In this document: one piece after another, positions 46,036 to 58,586 of the stretch
Position numbering within the stretch: position 1 is the first letter of the stretch
How the letters are laid out: each line of letters starts with the position of its first letter
DNA from: Zelopaecilomyces penicillatus
Lineage: Eukaryota > Ascomycota > Sordariomycetes > Hypocreales > Pseudodiploosporaceae
DNA: 64,000 nucleotides
Reading direction: 5' to 3'
Assembly: GCA_005765155.1 (NCBI GenBank)
Contig: VCCP01000001.1
Coordinates: 1,302,001 to 1,366,000 of the forward strand
The notes under the pieces: generated by a model
The model's input: only the letters and a program-made list of their open reading frames with translations
Databases searched by the model: none
What the model was told of the DNA's origin: nothing
Made by a program: the position numbers and the translations under genes

Positions 46036-46677
46036 ATGGCAACCTCAAAGTCATTAGTGACCAGCCTGGCCAGGCTGCCGGCTGCAGCATGCCGTCGCAT
46101 GCACTCGAGTTACACCCCTCTTAGACCGGTCTCTGTGCCATCAGGATATATGCTGCGATGCCAGTCCAAGAGTGCACACCGGATAGCCCAGACTATGTTG
46201 CCGCTTTGCCGACGCAACTTTTCAACCACGACTCCGCGACAGCACGGACATGTCGAACCTCCAAAAGCCGGTGAAGAGTAAGTCGGCATCACAACGTGCA
46301 AAATTGTAGAACATTTCCGCTCATAGTAATCCAGACTCTGGATAACCTTCATAGACAAGGACGGCGACGAGCATAAGCTAGCTGTTTCAGCAGGCGACAA
46401 CCTGCTAGACATTGCCCAGGCTCATGATCTCGAGATGGAAGGGGCATGCGGAGGATCCTGCGCATGCTCTACATGTCACGTCATTGTCCAAGAAGATGAC
46501 TATTTCGATAAGATACCCGAACCAGAAGACGATGAGAACGACATGCTGGATCTTGCGTTTGGTTTGACGGAGACAAGCCGTCTGGGTTGCCAAGTCAAGA
46601 TGACCAAGGAACTGGATGGGCTGGTGGTCAGGTTGCCTTCAATGACAAGAAACTTGCAGGCGAGCGATTTTCAATAA
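46036..46677 (+). CDS. YAH1: Mitochondrial [2Fe-2S] ferredoxin (adrenodoxin/Yah1 type)
   Basis: An electron carrier for iron-sulfur cluster assembly and haem A/ubiquinone hydroxylations in the matrix. Exons 46036-46277 and 46335-46677 give 194 residues. The first 65 residues are rich in Arg, Ser and Ala with no acids, a mitochondrial presequence that ends near RRNFSTTT. The splice rebuilds GEELWITFIDKDGDEHK, the start of the ferredoxin fold. The cluster ligands are C119, C125, C128 (EGACGGSCACSTCHV) and C166 (SRLGCQVK), in the adrenodoxin C-x5-C-x2-C-x37-C spacing. An extra Cys123 is also normal. The acidic partner-binding helix EPEDDENDMLDLA is present. Confidence 0.95.
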
Positions 46678-46932
46678 CCTATGAAGGGGAGCGTTTTAAA
46701 TGTGTCAGGAACATGTGCTTGCGCGCTTGAAAGCAGAGAAAATATGTACATTACTATATTTGGGATAGAATGGGGAAACATAGGGGCGGCGGGCAGCTGA
46801 GTGACCAAACTCCAAGTGCAAGGGCATTATTGGGGTATCTTTGCTGTATTTTTATTCGTTTTTCGGATAGCAGACCACTTATATAGGGTCCAAAAAAGAT
46901 TTTCGCTCCTCTTACACGGCATTATCAAAACT

Positions 46933-47814
46933 CTATGCTTCCTCCAAAGGTCCCTTCTTCAAATTGCCTCCACCTGAGGCAATCAACTCCAAAAACCCCT
47001 TCTTCGTCATCTCGTTGACCTTTTCTTCCCGGTTCTTCATACCAATCACACCCTCTTTCTTCACTCCCCTTTCCGCCTCGGCTGACTTGACCTGAGCTGA
47101 TCTCACTGCGTTGAAAAGCTTGACGACACCGCGCTGCGCGACCTTGCGCAACTTCTTCTCCATTTCCAACACCTCGGCCGTTGTTACCTCGGGCTCATCG
47201 TTTGACTCTGTCTGTGTTGCGAGAAGAACATCCTTGACGCGGCCCTTTTCCAGTGCGACTCTCTTTTGCTCCTTCAGCTTTCTCCTGGCCTTGGATTCCA
47301 ACGCATTGTCTACGGCGGCCTTGGCGGCGTAGTGCGCTGCTGAGCTTCGAGACAGCACAGGGTCTGAACGTTTCGATGTGGAAAGCTTGGTCGAAAGAAT
47401 CTTTGAAATGGAATTCGCAAAGGCGCTTGGGTCATTGCGCTTCGCTCTCTTCTTTAACATTGCTTCCCCATCCATATTGTCCGACCCAGCATCAGATTCA
47501 CTCTCCTCCTCATCAGAATCCTCATTGGCGTCTTGATGTGTTTTCGCGTTCACTTTTTTTGATTTGCCCTTTTTTTGTTTTTTTAATGTCTCTGCCTCTT
47601 CTTCGGAGCTTGAAGAGTGGTTCTCGTCGTCGCCAGCAACATCATCAACCTTGGCGTTGTGAATATCGTCATCGGAATCTAATAAGTCGACGGGGTCAAA
47701 CTTTTGGAATTCTTGCTCCGAATCGCTGTTGTATGCTTGTATCATCCGCTGCTTTTTGTTCGGGCGATGTGCCTTGCCGTCATTCCGGCGTTTTTTCACA
47801 GGAGGTCCTGCCAT
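46933..47814 (-). CDS. RRP15: Ribosome biogenesis protein Rrp15
   Basis: A nucleolar protein of pre-60S particles needed for processing of 27S pre-rRNA. Intronless, 293 residues. The start is strongly basic (KKRRNDGKAHRPNKKQR, a nuclear/nucleolar signal), followed by a long acidic and Ser-rich stretch (about 30-130). The Rrp15p domain runs from about 130: DPSAFANSISKILSTKLS, then DPVLSRS and the helical KLRKVAQRGVVKLFNAV, ending with the family motif FLELIASGG. It converges with ferredoxin, with 255 nt between the stops. Confidence 0.93.
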   Translation of the reverse strand: MAGPPVKKRRNDGKAHRPNKKQRMIQAYNSDSEQEFQKFDPVDLLDSDDDIHNAKVDDVAGDDENHSSSSEEEAETLKKQKKGKSKKVNAKTHQDANEDSDEEESESDAGSDNMDGEAMLKKRAKRNDPSAFANSISKILSTKLSTSKRSDPVLSRSSAAHYAAKAAVDNALESKARRKLKEQKRVALEKGRVKDVLLATQTESNDEPEVTTAEVLEMEKKLRKVAQRGVVKLFNAVRSAQVKSAEAERGVKKEGVIGMKNREEKVNEMTKKGFLELIASGGGNLKKGPLEEA

Positions 47815-48466
47815 TGTGCGATTATGGCTTTGGTGGTTTATTTGTAACAGCCGGTTGAATGCAATGGCTCAGAGAGACTTCGCAGGCAAAGAAACACGAC
47901 TAGAATTTTGCCGGTCTCAACTTTTTTCGGCAGAGGGGCCAATGGAAGGCGGTGAAAGGTGTTGGCAGTGAAAATGCACTTTATTTACCTATCCGTCCTT
48001 ATCCAGGTAGTGGGGCAACGACGAGTTTCGGATTACCCTGTAGAGGAAGAGTTGTGAGCCAGAAAAAGTTAAATTTAGGCCTGAATAGATGAAAATGGTG
48101 TCACGAGTATTATTCTTGGATTAGTAGGGAGTTGTGATTAATTAAGTTTTCTTCAAACTAGGTCAGAAATCGTGGAATCTTGCCTAGCAGAGTGGTCCAG
48201 TAAGTGATGTCAAAACTCAATATCAGTAGACTGCTAACACGAAAAGCACGTCGAACCGCCGCACAAACAAACTCCCAATCCTCAAGCACTACGTCACTGC
48301 TTCACATGAATACCACTCACTATGATTTGATTAGGGGGATATATTTCGAGGAACTCATTTTTTAGTAGAAATTAAATTAAGAATATGGAAGTGCTCCGTA
48401 TCTGCCATACAAGTTGCGCCTCCAACACCGAGACATTAAATGCTGCAACACAACGTCTTCACAATT
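47815..48466. other. RRP15 promoter and 3' flank of the PhoD gene
   Basis: No gene seen in this AT-rich spacer. Confidence 0.5.
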
Positions 48467-50522
48467 CTACAGCAACGTTTTTAATCTGTCCCATAATGAA
48501 GCCAAGGGCTTTTCCGTTTCTGGTGTGGGCGGAGCTTTGATAAGGGTGCTCCATGTCTTCTCTCCATCAATGTAGAGTTGGTAGTGGAGGGTGCTTTCAC
48601 CCTCTACCTCCTCGATGGTGAATGATCCAAACTTAGAAGTTCCGGAAGGAATGTATCTGTGATTTTTAAGTTAGCCTTTTGGTTCTTCGTTTGACATCAA
48701 ATTGGTGCTTAGTGCTCACTTCAACATGATATCCTCATCATCAGCCTGCTGGTAGGTAGGAAGTGGGGATGCGAATTGGTTCAAGGGGCTTGTGGAGAAC
48801 TCATGAACGGCGGCTGATTCTGGCCATTGGGACTCCGCTGGTGGCGGGAATTTGGTCGCAGCAAACTCATGTCTATCACCAGACAGGACGACAACGCCAT
48901 AGCCTTGTGCATGGACATTCCACATGGCCTCAAGAATGACCTTCCTTTCTGCCATGAATCCTCCCCAAGTATCCTTCCGGTTGACGGGCCAGTTCTTTGT
49001 AAATGGTACACTAGACGCAATGATCTTCCATTTGACTCCAACGGGTTCTGGGCGCGCAAGCCAAGCTAGCAGATCTTCTAATTGCTCGGAACCCAACATT
49101 GTTTTTTGGGGTTCCTCAGCTGGAATGTTGTTTCTTGATCGGAAGGATCGAGTATCCATCATGAAAAAGCTCGCCGGACCTTGAGAAAATTCGTACCAGG
49201 TCGGTTTGGGGAGTTGTGGACTCCTATTATTAGTGCCTAGCGTTTGCGGAGGGTTGGCATTGCCCTGATAGGTATACCACGGTTCGATGGCATTAGTATA
49301 AATTTCAGGTGCACTGGAGGCATCGAAATCATTTTCCAGCTCGTGGTCGTCAATCGTATGGATCCAACTGAGATTCTGGGCAACAGAAGCCCAATCTGGT
49401 GACGCGTAAATTTGACGGTATTGCATCTGGTATTCCTCCACAGACTTCCTAAATCTTTGCGGCACATCGACATAAATAAAGTCGCCTAGAAATAACATAA
49501 AGTGAGCACCTAGCTCTGGAAGCCTCCGTGCAAGATGTCGTAGGCCAGGGATCGCTAGAGGGTGGTCAAAGGGGTTGTACGGAAACCGAGGTAAAATGCA
49601 GGAAGTGGAAAGAAATGTGAACTTTCCACCGTTGTATTCGGGCATCTTTCCGGGCTGCGGTGGTACCAAAAATTCGCCCGTATGGTTATTGGATGTCCGC
49701 CACTCGTAAGCTCCTTGCTGAGAGTGCTTGAGTGAAACTGTGGTTACGCTAGTAAAGTCGGCCTCGGTAGTAGTCAACTTCACATCGCCAGCGGTCTGCC
49801 ACATGGGATAGTCAAGTGACGAATGGTCACTCTTGGGGCGAATCTCCAATGTCAGGGGCATGATTGCTTGGTCAGGCTCTCGGATGAGGAACTTGGCTTC
49901 AGAATGTGAAACATATCCAAGGCGAACAAAAGATATGTCATCAGCCGGGTAGAACCATCTAGCACGGTATAAAGCATCGGCCGTGAGCGCAATAAGGGCA
50001 AGGTTGATAAGGAAAGTGAGAGCGGATGTCCACGGTCGTCTAGAGCTCGGTGTTCCCCATAAGAGAATTTTCCAGAATGGGACATGCTTTTCCGCGAAGA
50101 CAATCTTTTCCTGCACATCCACCTGTTCCACAATGATTTGCTCTTCGGGAATAAGGGCAATGCCATCCTCAGTCAGCAGAGGCGTTTCAGGCGTGAGGAC
50201 TGTCTCCTTCACTGCGATATCGACCTCGTCATCCACGACCACTACCTGATCATTGAAATAGCTTGAAAAGAAAGTGGGAACATAAATGGCGAACAGCGCA
50301 AATGCGACTGATTGTAGCCAAGCCTAGAGTCTGTTAGGAAAACCATTCACAATATTGCACAACATTGGCCGCGCATGTTCACGTACAGGAAACTATAGGA
50401 TGTTATTTGATAGTGTTCATAGACTTGGGGTATTTGTGTTTACTGACATATCTGAAGAAAATAAACGTAGTAATCCTCAGCGCCACTGAGGACAAATTCG
50501 CAATGGTCGTTTGGATGGCCAT
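48467..50522 (-). CDS. PhoD-like metallophosphatase, membrane-anchored
   Basis: A member of the PhoD/alkaline phosphatase D-like superfamily; in fungi such proteins sit in the endomembrane system or wall and their substrates are unclear. Exons 50522-50448, 50323-48720 and 48656-48467 give 622 residues. The first exon and start of the second form hydrophobic segments (about 15-45), and a further one follows at about 105-125 (TSALTFLINLALIALTADALY). Metal-binding motifs are FLGDFIYVD (Gly-Asp), TIDDHELENDF and VLSGDRHEFAATKF. The last intron has GTGAGC and ATCACAG ends and restores DIMLKYIPSGTSKFGSFTI. The first splice uses GTCAGT/CTCTAG. It is longer than bacterial PhoD because of the membrane region. 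Confidence 0.9.
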
Positions 50523-52020
50523 CTTGGAGCACAGCTGAGAATGTGCTTTTCCAGAGGTGAGGAAATGAGAAGGTGGGGGGATTGCTGGAATAGCAGCCAC
50601 GACTCGAGACTGAAAGAAGAAAATAGGAGTTAAAGAGAGTTGAGAGCCTAAAGCTTGTGGTAGCAAGTTCGCGTCACCTCATTGCGTCATGCGGATCACA
50701 GATGATAGATGACTGTTTATTTAGAGCATCTGGAAGATGTTGTACGGGAAATGGCCAGGACCTCGTGGGAGGTGGAAGATAAGATGAGAGGATGTCGATG
50801 TCACCATGTGAAAGTGGTTGCGCACCAATGAGAGGGCGCGGAACACCAGCTGGCAAGGCTACGTAAGCAGAAGCTGCAAGCTGGTAGGTGCATCAAGATG
50901 CGAGAGCTAGGCAACGGTGCTAGTTCGGTGCACGGACGTGCTTTGGTCAGGGGGTCATTAGCGCTGTATAACATGAGGAGCTTTATTGCTGGCATTTCGT
51001 ACCTAGTCAACAAGGTGTCAACAGGGAGACTGATGAGAGACGCAAAGGGCGAGAATACTCTGGGTTTCAATTGTTTCCTTCAAAGGGCGTGCAGGCTTTT
51101 GTGTTTTGATACTATGAGTGCTTGCATAGTTAAGAAGAAAAATTACAAAGCCTGAAACACAAAGGACTGTGCCGCATTCCAAGCTGTCGCTTCGAGTTTT
51201 TGCGTTGCACTTGGATCGCAAGACATAACGAGCCCTAATCAATGGAGCCGTGAAAGCCGCACTTGTTTTCGGGCATGGCCAGAAGAATCATTATTTGGGC
51301 GTATCCTGTACGTGATAGATCTTTAACCGATATGAAGAATGGTTATTCAGAACTATCAGAGGCAGGATGCTTCTTTTCATCTACCGTGATGGAGGTAGGT
51401 GACCAAATAGTCGCAGCTATCGAATAGTACATCCGGCTTGCATGTGGATTGAATTAATCCAGGCAAGATTTGATATGGAGTTAGATACTTACTCCTAACA
51501 GCATTTTAGGGAAGCGCACCTCTGCTCTTGAATATTTAAGCCATTTTGAGCATCTTTTGTTTGTTTGAAGATGCTATTGTCATGAAAGCCAAGGAGCAAG
51601 CAAGGCATATCACAATGCACTTTACATATGCAAGACAGATTTCACCCCGCAGATCCTTGAACTTTACAGTGTAGATACAGAGCTCACAGACTACACTCCT
51701 GGCCATATGAAATTGAGCAAAAGATATGATAACAGGAAACACACTTAGATTTCATTATCGTCGTTGATAACCATAATTTCGTATCGGACCTCTTTCAAAT
51801 GAGGCCAGTTGATGACCCAAATATCGTCCACAGGGGGTGGAGGAACTAAGCCGGATTGGGCCAACAACCACAGGCTTGCGGTCAAATCTATTGCCGGATC
51901 CGAAAGGTGGGCATGGCAGTCAGTCAAGCCAGTTCACCTCAAATCGGTGTTCCCACTGGCGCCAGCTTGTCCTGATGAAGCCCCTGAGCAGCATTGAACA
52001 ACGCCGCATCCCACGATAAC
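50523..52020. other. 1.5-kb divergent intergenic region
   Basis: It lies between the PhoD gene and the p24 gene, which diverge. No credible gene is seen; the open frames are short and overlapping. Confidence 0.5.
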
Positions 52021-52843
52021 ATGAGATTACCCACGCTGCTGGCTGGCCTGCTGGCCTGTATGGCCACCAACGTTGCTGCAACAGCCTTGACATATAAGCT
52101 GCTGGCGCACGAAAGAGCGTGCTTCTATGCGACCACCAAGGCCGACAACGAGAAGGTTTCCTTCTACTTCGCTGTACGGCCGCCCCCCTCCAATGTTCAA
52201 AGTTTCTGTATGACAGGCCTGACTAACGATGCTTGGCGCAGGTTCAATCGGGTGGTTCATTCGATGTCGATTATATTGTGGAAGGTCCCTACGGGAAAGT
52301 TATTCTGGAGGGTGAAAAGGAGCGACAGGGCGACTTTGTCTTCAATGCTCAGAAGGCTGGAGAGTACTCATTCTGCTTTAACAATGAGATGAGCACGTTC
52401 TCCGACAAGTTTGTCGACTTCGATATTGCTGTCCGTCCACCCACAAGCTCGACCGATCGCCATTAGACAAAATGACTAATATGACAAACAGGTCGAGAAC
52501 GAGTCCCGAACCGCGAAGCTGCCATCAAAGCAAGGCACATCTCCCGAGCAGACTTCTATTCTTGAGGAGTCCATCTATAAGATTTCTGGCCAGCTATCCA
52601 CCATTTCCCGAAACCAAAAGTACTTCCGTACCCGCGAGAACCGAAACTTCAGCACCGTCCACAGCACAGAGAAGCGCATTGTAAACTTTAGCATGATTCA
52701 AATTGGTCTTGTTGTCTGCATGGGCGCTTTGCAGGTCTTTGTCGTCCGGTTCTTCTTCCAGGTATGTGCATCAGTTCTTGTAGCAAATTGCTTTCGTTTT
52801 GCTTATCATGTCATTTTAGGGAGCACGCAAGGGCTACGTCTAA
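52021..52843 (+). CDS. p24 family cargo receptor (Emp24/gp25L/GOLD domain)
   Basis: A type I membrane protein of COPII/COPI vesicles that selects cargo such as GPI-anchored proteins between ER and Golgi. Exons 52021-52173, 52242-52430, 52492-52761 and 52820-52843 give 211 residues. A signal peptide (about 1-20) is followed by the GOLD domain with the paired cysteines RACFYAT and YSFCFNNEMS, and the family block VQSGGSFDVDY appears after the first splice. A coiled-coil (ILEESIYKISGQLSTISRNQKYFRTRENRN) leads to the membrane helix and the cytosolic tail RFFFQGARKGYV with the FF sorting pair. The last exon is only 24 nt and encodes the tail end. I cannot assign the alpha/beta/gamma/delta subfamily with certainty. 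Confidence 0.92.
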
Positions 52844-53335
52844 ATTATTGCATTGGAGGATGGGTCTGGTTTTACGGCGCATGTCGAAAAAGGGGAATTG
52901 TCTTGGGGGGATAGTTGTGTATAATACCTGGCGCATAGCTACTTCGTCGATTGCCAGTGTTTTGGCTCGAAAGCATGCAATGCGTTTGCGCGGCCCGGGG
53001 ATGGCCCAGGAGGGGGAGCTTAGATGTCATAATGGGACTTATGAAGAATGAAATCTGTCTACACAACTAATTTGTGACACCGCATTTGAAATAGTACAAT
53101 GTTTTCCTTGAACCGCCAAGCTTTGTAGTAAATTTGTTGATACCTGGTATTCTAAGCTGCCAAAATGTCCTGGTGGGTATCACCTGGAGGCCACTTTACT
53201 GTTGCTGGCGCTATGGCCAAGTCTAGTGCACACTCAGCCACACGGCTCTTGTAGCGCCACACTTTGAATTTCTTCCAACACGCTGCGCATTTGATATCTG
53301 AGATCAACCATCATACACAAACGCGACCAGCAAAC
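52844..53335. other. Intergenic region upstream of PRP45
   Basis: The p24 3' flank and PRP45 promoter. No gene seen. Confidence 0.5.
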
Positions 53336-55165
53336 ATGACGTCGATCGCCGCCTCGCTGCAGGCATCGCTCCCGAAGCCAAAGTACACGGGCGAAGATGA
53401 GGAGGTGGCATCTAGGGCTCAGCAACGCGGCCCTCGCATCGTCGGCCCCGGCCAGCTGGACGAAACTCAGGTCGTGCTGAAGCGCAGCGGACCTCCTCCT
53501 TATGGCCAACGAGCAGGATGGCGACCTCGTTCGCAGGAAGACTTCGGTGATGGAGGTGCTTTCCCGGAAGTCCCTATTGCGCAGTACCCCCTGGAAATGG
53601 GCAAGAAGGGCTCTACGACGAGCAACGCCTTGGCACTGCAGGTCGATGCTGAGGGCAAAGTCAAGTACGACGCGATTGCACGCCAAGGACACGGCGAGGG
53701 CCGCATCATTCACACTTCTTTCAAAGACCTCATTCCGCTGAGGCAACGAGCCGATGCTGGGGAGATTGATTTGTCGCGTCCCAGCAAGGAGATGGTGGAA
53801 GCCACAGCCGAGAAGACGAAGAACGCGTTGGCAGCTCTTGTCAGTGGCGCTGTGGCAGCGCAGAAACCCAAAAACGTCAACGTTGGACAACGCAAGGACC
53901 CTACCTTCGTACGATATACCCCAGCGAACCAGATGGGAGACAACTCGAAGAAGCAAGATCGCATCATGAAGATTGTTGAACGGCAAAAGGACCCTATGGA
54001 GCCCCCCAAGTTCAAGCACAAGAAGATCCCACGAGGGCCGCCATCACCACCGCCGCCCGTCATGCACTCACCTCCTCGTAAACTCACCGCCGAAGATCAG
54101 GAAATGTGGAGGATACCTCCCCCGGTATCGAACTGGAAGAACCCCAAAGGTTTTACGGTACCACTGGATAAAAGATTGGCCGCCGATGGACGGGGCCTGC
54201 AAGATATTACTATCAACGACAAACATGCTCAGTTTGCAGAAGCAGTCAAGATGGCAGAGCGTCACGCGCGAGAGGAGGTTCAACAGAGAGCCATGATGCA
54301 GCAGAGACTAGCAGAGAAGGAGAAGGCTCAAAAGGAAGACAATCTTCGTGCTTTGGCTCAGAAGGCGAGGGAAGACCGCACCACAACAGGACGTCGGGGC
54401 CGCAGAGATTCACGAGATTCGCGAGACTCAAGATCAAGGTCACGATCAGGGTCACGAAGCTACAGCGACTCTGACTCTGACTCCAGGGGCTCGGACAGCG
54501 AAGATTCAGATGTCCGGGAACGAGTAAATGCCAGACGAGAGAAGCAGAAAGAAGAGGAGCGCAAGCTACGCCAAAATCGAATGGGTGCCGAGCGACGTGT
54601 GCAGGTCATGGCCCGGGAGCAAAACCGTGACATTTCCGAAAAGGTTGCACTTGGACTGGCGAAACCAACATCATCAAAGGAGACAATGTACGATTCACGG
54701 TTATTTAATCAATCCAGTGGCTTTGACAGCGGCATCAACGAGGACAACCATTACGACAAGCCTCTTTTCGCTGCGCAGGATGCCATCAGCAGCATCTACA
54801 GGCCCCGAGCGAACATGGATGACGAAGATGAAGAGGCAGGTGACAGGGAGATGGCCAAGATTCAGAAATCCAGCCGGTTTGGAGAGGCTTTAGGAAAAGG
54901 CACCTTTAAGGGAGCAGGCGAGGTCGAGGTCAGTAACGTTCTTCTACTTCTCCTAATTCTCAAGATGAAGCTAACCCCCTGTGAATTATAGGCGCGTGAA
55001 GGACCCGTGCAGTTTGAAAAGGATGCAACAGATCCCTTCAACGTGGACAAGTTCCTTTCCGAGGTTGACCAGAACTCGACGTCAAAAAGAGGCTATGGAC
55101 TGCAGGACGAAGAGAGCAGGCAATCCAAGAGGCCGCGCGTGGACGACGACGACGATGATGATTGA
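53336..55165 (+). CDS. PRP45: Pre-mRNA splicing factor Prp45 (SNW/SKIP)
   Basis: An NTC-associated spliceosome component that also acts as a transcription co-regulator. Exons 53336-54928 and 54992-55165 give 588 residues. The N-terminal part has PPYGQRAGWRPRSQEDFGDGG and FPEVPIAQYPL. The SNW domain follows, including SGAVAAQKPK, YTPANQMGDNSKKQDRI, DPMEPPKFKHKKIPRGP and IPPPVSNWKNPKGFTVPLDK. A long charged coiled-coil carries an Arg/Ser patch (about 360-390). The C-terminus has SSGFDSGINEDNHYDKPLF, DPFNVDKFLSEV and a terminal poly-Asp run. The antisense frame over 53234-54019 is a shadow. Confidence 0.95.
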
Positions 55166-56530
55166 TCTGTATCTTTTGTAATTTTAGAAGGCATGTTGTT
55201 GCGGAGGGCTAATTCTAGCGTTTTTTATTTTATTTTAAAAAACAAATGTCTATCTTGCATGGGCTTGTCATTTAGGTATTCTGTGTTTTTGTCAATTACA
55301 TCATCCCCTTTGAAGGAGGGTCAAGATGGGGAGGGTTCATGTATAGAATTGGAGCCGAGATGGGGCGTCAAATGCTCGGTCATTTAATCTTTACGGTTTC
55401 TTCTTAAGTATTCCAACTCTGTTGGCAATTCATCAGGTTGTCAAGATTAATTAACATGACGTGTGTTGCATCTTCTGTTCGCACTGTCGCATTGAGTAAT
55501 GTTCTGGAACCCATGCCTTGGCTTTCCTGGTTGCACAGGGCAGGGTAGGGTAGGCAAGCCAAGGTCGGAAGCTTCGGCCGTTTTATCGAATTTATTCTAT
55601 TTTTGGCACCGCCTTAATATAGAGCCCATGAGCATTGCGATCCTGCCTGTGCTTGGACTAATGAAACGTTTCCATACAATGATAATTAGATATTATTACG
55701 CCAGTAGTGTTTGCGGTACCTGACAGCCATCTGGACTCGTACATCGTGGCGAAGTAAAAGAGAGAAAAAAAAAAACGGCCCACCCACACTCTTTGCAGCT
55801 TCGTTCCCTTTTTCTTTTCTCTCTCTTCCCCTTGTCCTCGTATTCGTGGGCACAAGATATGGGGCGCTAGAGTAGCCAGTAGCACTGCCTCCCTCGTTGT
55901 TTCTGGGGATGGCGGCCGGAGAGACAAAGCTGCGGATGTTGTCTTGCAAGAGAGAGACTGCTGTTGCCCTGGTATTGCCTCCCCCTCCCCCTCGGCCTCG
56001 GCCCGTTTTGTATAGTGATGGCGGTCGTTTAGGTGAAGGAAAAAAGCTTGATTGAGATTGGCGCAGGGAGTGGAGAGAAATAGATAGAGAGAGATGGGCT
56101 GGGAGACATGAACTGCTCTGTGGGTGGTTTGATGCAGTATGACGCGTCCCCAGCCACGACTGTGTGAGAAAGTTGATCAATAAGAGGTCTTTCTTCCTCT
56201 GCCCTAAGATATTCCCCCTGTTAGAGTGCGACGCATATCTTTTATGCAGGCAATATATGGAATTACACTGAACATTCATCACGTTGTTGTTGCGATTCAC
56301 CTTTCACTCGCTCCTTCGCTCCCATCGCCAGGTTCGACTGTCACTACACTACACTGTACCTACACCCATTGAAACCACAAACTACTCTCCCAAGTCTCTG
56401 AATCAAAGGCATACACAGAAATGAAGGCAGATATCAGCACTATCTTATCTCTGTTGCGTACCCAAGATTCCGCATCCCCTCCCTCCCTGTCGGGGAGTCT
56501 TTTTTCTTGAACAACTAGGATCCTCATCTC
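55166..56530. other. Intergenic region upstream of the GH16 gene
   Basis: It contains CT/GA-rich low-complexity sequence (about 55800-56100) that creates a long minus-strand frame at 55686-56300 without protein character. No gene called. Confidence 0.5.
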
Positions 56531-57996
56531 ATGGATTGGCAAAGCGGACGAGGCGTGAAGCCGGGCGAGCTTCCCCCAAGCTACGATGACATCAACCTGT
56601 CTAGAGCAAACCGCAGCGTTCGCCGCGCTCACTCAAGGGTCCCCTGGTGGAATGCGCGGTATTGGACCTGGAAGGCCTGGGCTGGCATCGCTGCAATTGT
56701 TGTCATCTTCTTTATTATCTTGGGCATTGCTATTGGGGTGTCGCGGAATAAGAAGAAAGCATATCCCACATACTCCCAGCTCACGTATAGCCTAAAAGAG
56801 ACATGTAAGTATCATACTGGCTTCCAAAAAAAAACGCCTGTCGATTGATAGAATGCCATCATGTAAGCTCTGGATACTGACGTTCGACTTAGATGAAGGA
56901 GAGAGCTTCTTTGACAACTTCAATTATTTTACAGGATACGACCCTGGTAAGTTAACTCGGTTATCACCTTGACCCATTGATTTCGAAGTAAAAGAGAATG
57001 ACTGACGAGATGATGATTTAGCTGGTGGATTTGTCCACTATGTTCCCGAGGGTCAAGCCAAACAACTCGTATGTAACTCAACTTACCTCTCTCTCCAGTC
57101 TCATAGGAGAGCTTACCTCCTGAGTGAACCAACTGACTCTTGAATTATCTAGAACTTGACATATGCCTCCTCTACCTCTGCAGTCCTCAAGGTAGACACA
57201 TCCGTCGGCCCCCAAAGCGTTCCTGATGCCTCCACCGGACGTTTCTCCGTCCGTCTCGAGTCCAAGAGAACCTACAACAAGGGCCTCTTCGTCTTCGACA
57301 TTCACCACACTCCCGTTGGCTGTGGCGCCTGGCCTGCTCTCTGGCTCACAGACGCATCTCACTGGCCAGACAATGGGGAAATCGACATTATGGAGGCCAC
57401 CAACAAGGCCGACGAGGGTAACCAGATGACTCTCCACACTAAGCCGGGCTGCAACATGGATGTCCAGCGCAAACAGATCGACCATAGCCTTCAGAAGAAC
57501 TGCGACTCTGCCAAGAACCAGAATGCTGGATGTGGCGTCCAGGGCAACAAGGAGACTTTTGGAGAGGCGTATAACTCGGCTGGCGGCGGCCTCATGGCTG
57601 TTGAGTGGCGTGATGCCGGGATTCGCATGTGGCAGTTTGCTCGCAAGTCTATACCAGCAGACATCACGAGCAAGAAGCCTGATCCGTCGACGTGGGGAAC
57701 TGCATCTGCAGACTTTCCCAATACGAACTGCGACATTGGCTCGCACTTTAAGAACAATTCCATTATCCTCAACGTTGACCTGTGCGGGGACTTGGTATAC
57801 GGCGTCTGGGACAAATCAGGATGTAAGTGTCTACATTCAGTTATAACCATGATCTATTCTATGATGATAGGAACTGCCCAACTAACAACTTCGACTAGGC
57901 CCTAGTAACTGTACGGACTTGGTCGCCAACCAACCGGAAGCTTTCAGGGATGCGTATTGGGAAGTTGGTAAATTTGAGGTGTACCAAACAGCCTAA
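56531..57996 (+). CDS. Membrane-anchored GH16 endo-beta-glucanase-like protein
   Basis: A glycoside hydrolase family 16 protein, probably acting on mixed-linkage or beta-1,3(4)-glucan at the cell surface or wall. Exons 56531-56804, 56893-56946, 57022-57068, 57153-57822 and 57899-57996 give 380 residues. A cytosolic N-terminus with a proline motif (PGELPPSYDDI) precedes one membrane helix at about 49-70, so it is type II. The catalytic centre is WPDNGEIDIMEATN, with the nucleophile E201, the helper D203 and the acid/base E206 in the standard ExDxxE pattern. GRFSVRLESKRTYNKGLFVFD and the C-terminal FRDAYWEVGKFEVYQ strand are typical. Several cysteines suggest disulfides. All four introns are short and canonical. 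Confidence 0.93.
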
Positions 57997-58586
57997 GATG
58001 GTCCACTTGTCCCTCTCTCCTCATCTGTAAAGGGGGCGCTTTTAGACATGGGCACTAGGGTTGCTATGATTTTCTATGCTGGGTGGGTATTGATTTCGGA
58101 GAGCGAGGCGTTAGGTATGATTGAGATAGGATATCACTAGAGATACACGATAAACCAATGTATGAAATGATGCCCCTTGTTGGGGACTAAGTTTGCATAT
58201 GAGATTACATTGACATCTATTTCTATGATATACATTACTGCCCCTTTTCTTTTTTCGTCGCAGTCAGAGTTTTGTACACACCATCTATTGTGAGCATCCG
58301 ACAACGTACTACCTTTCCCCGTTGTCCCGGTATCAGGGAATGTAAAAAAACCCAAAGTGGAGAGAGATGCTGTATCCCAACGCCTATCCTTATGCTCTAA
58401 GTGTGTCAAAGCCGGAACTCCCGCAGATATCAAAAACAGCGACCCAGAACCTTCTCGTACATTAGACGTTTCATCGCAGAAACATGTCTGTTTCTTTTTC
58501 TTTTCCCCCTGTCATCTTTTCTCCTTATAAAAGACTGTTCAACACAGCGAGTAATGACCCTTCTTTTTTTTTTTTTTTTTTTTCTT
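57997..58586. other. Convergent 3' region
   Basis: Between the GH16 and TIM22 stop codons. It holds a T20 run at 58564-58583, only three nucleotides from the TIM22 stop. No gene seen. Confidence 0.55.

Noticed and set aside
53234..54019. 261-codon minus-strand open frame
   Set aside because: It lies exactly antisense to the conserved SNW coding sequence of PRP45 and has no family features; it is a shadow of GC-rich codons.
55686..56300. 204-codon minus-strand frame
   Set aside because: Its composition is driven by CT/GA-rich low-complexity DNA, with no domain.
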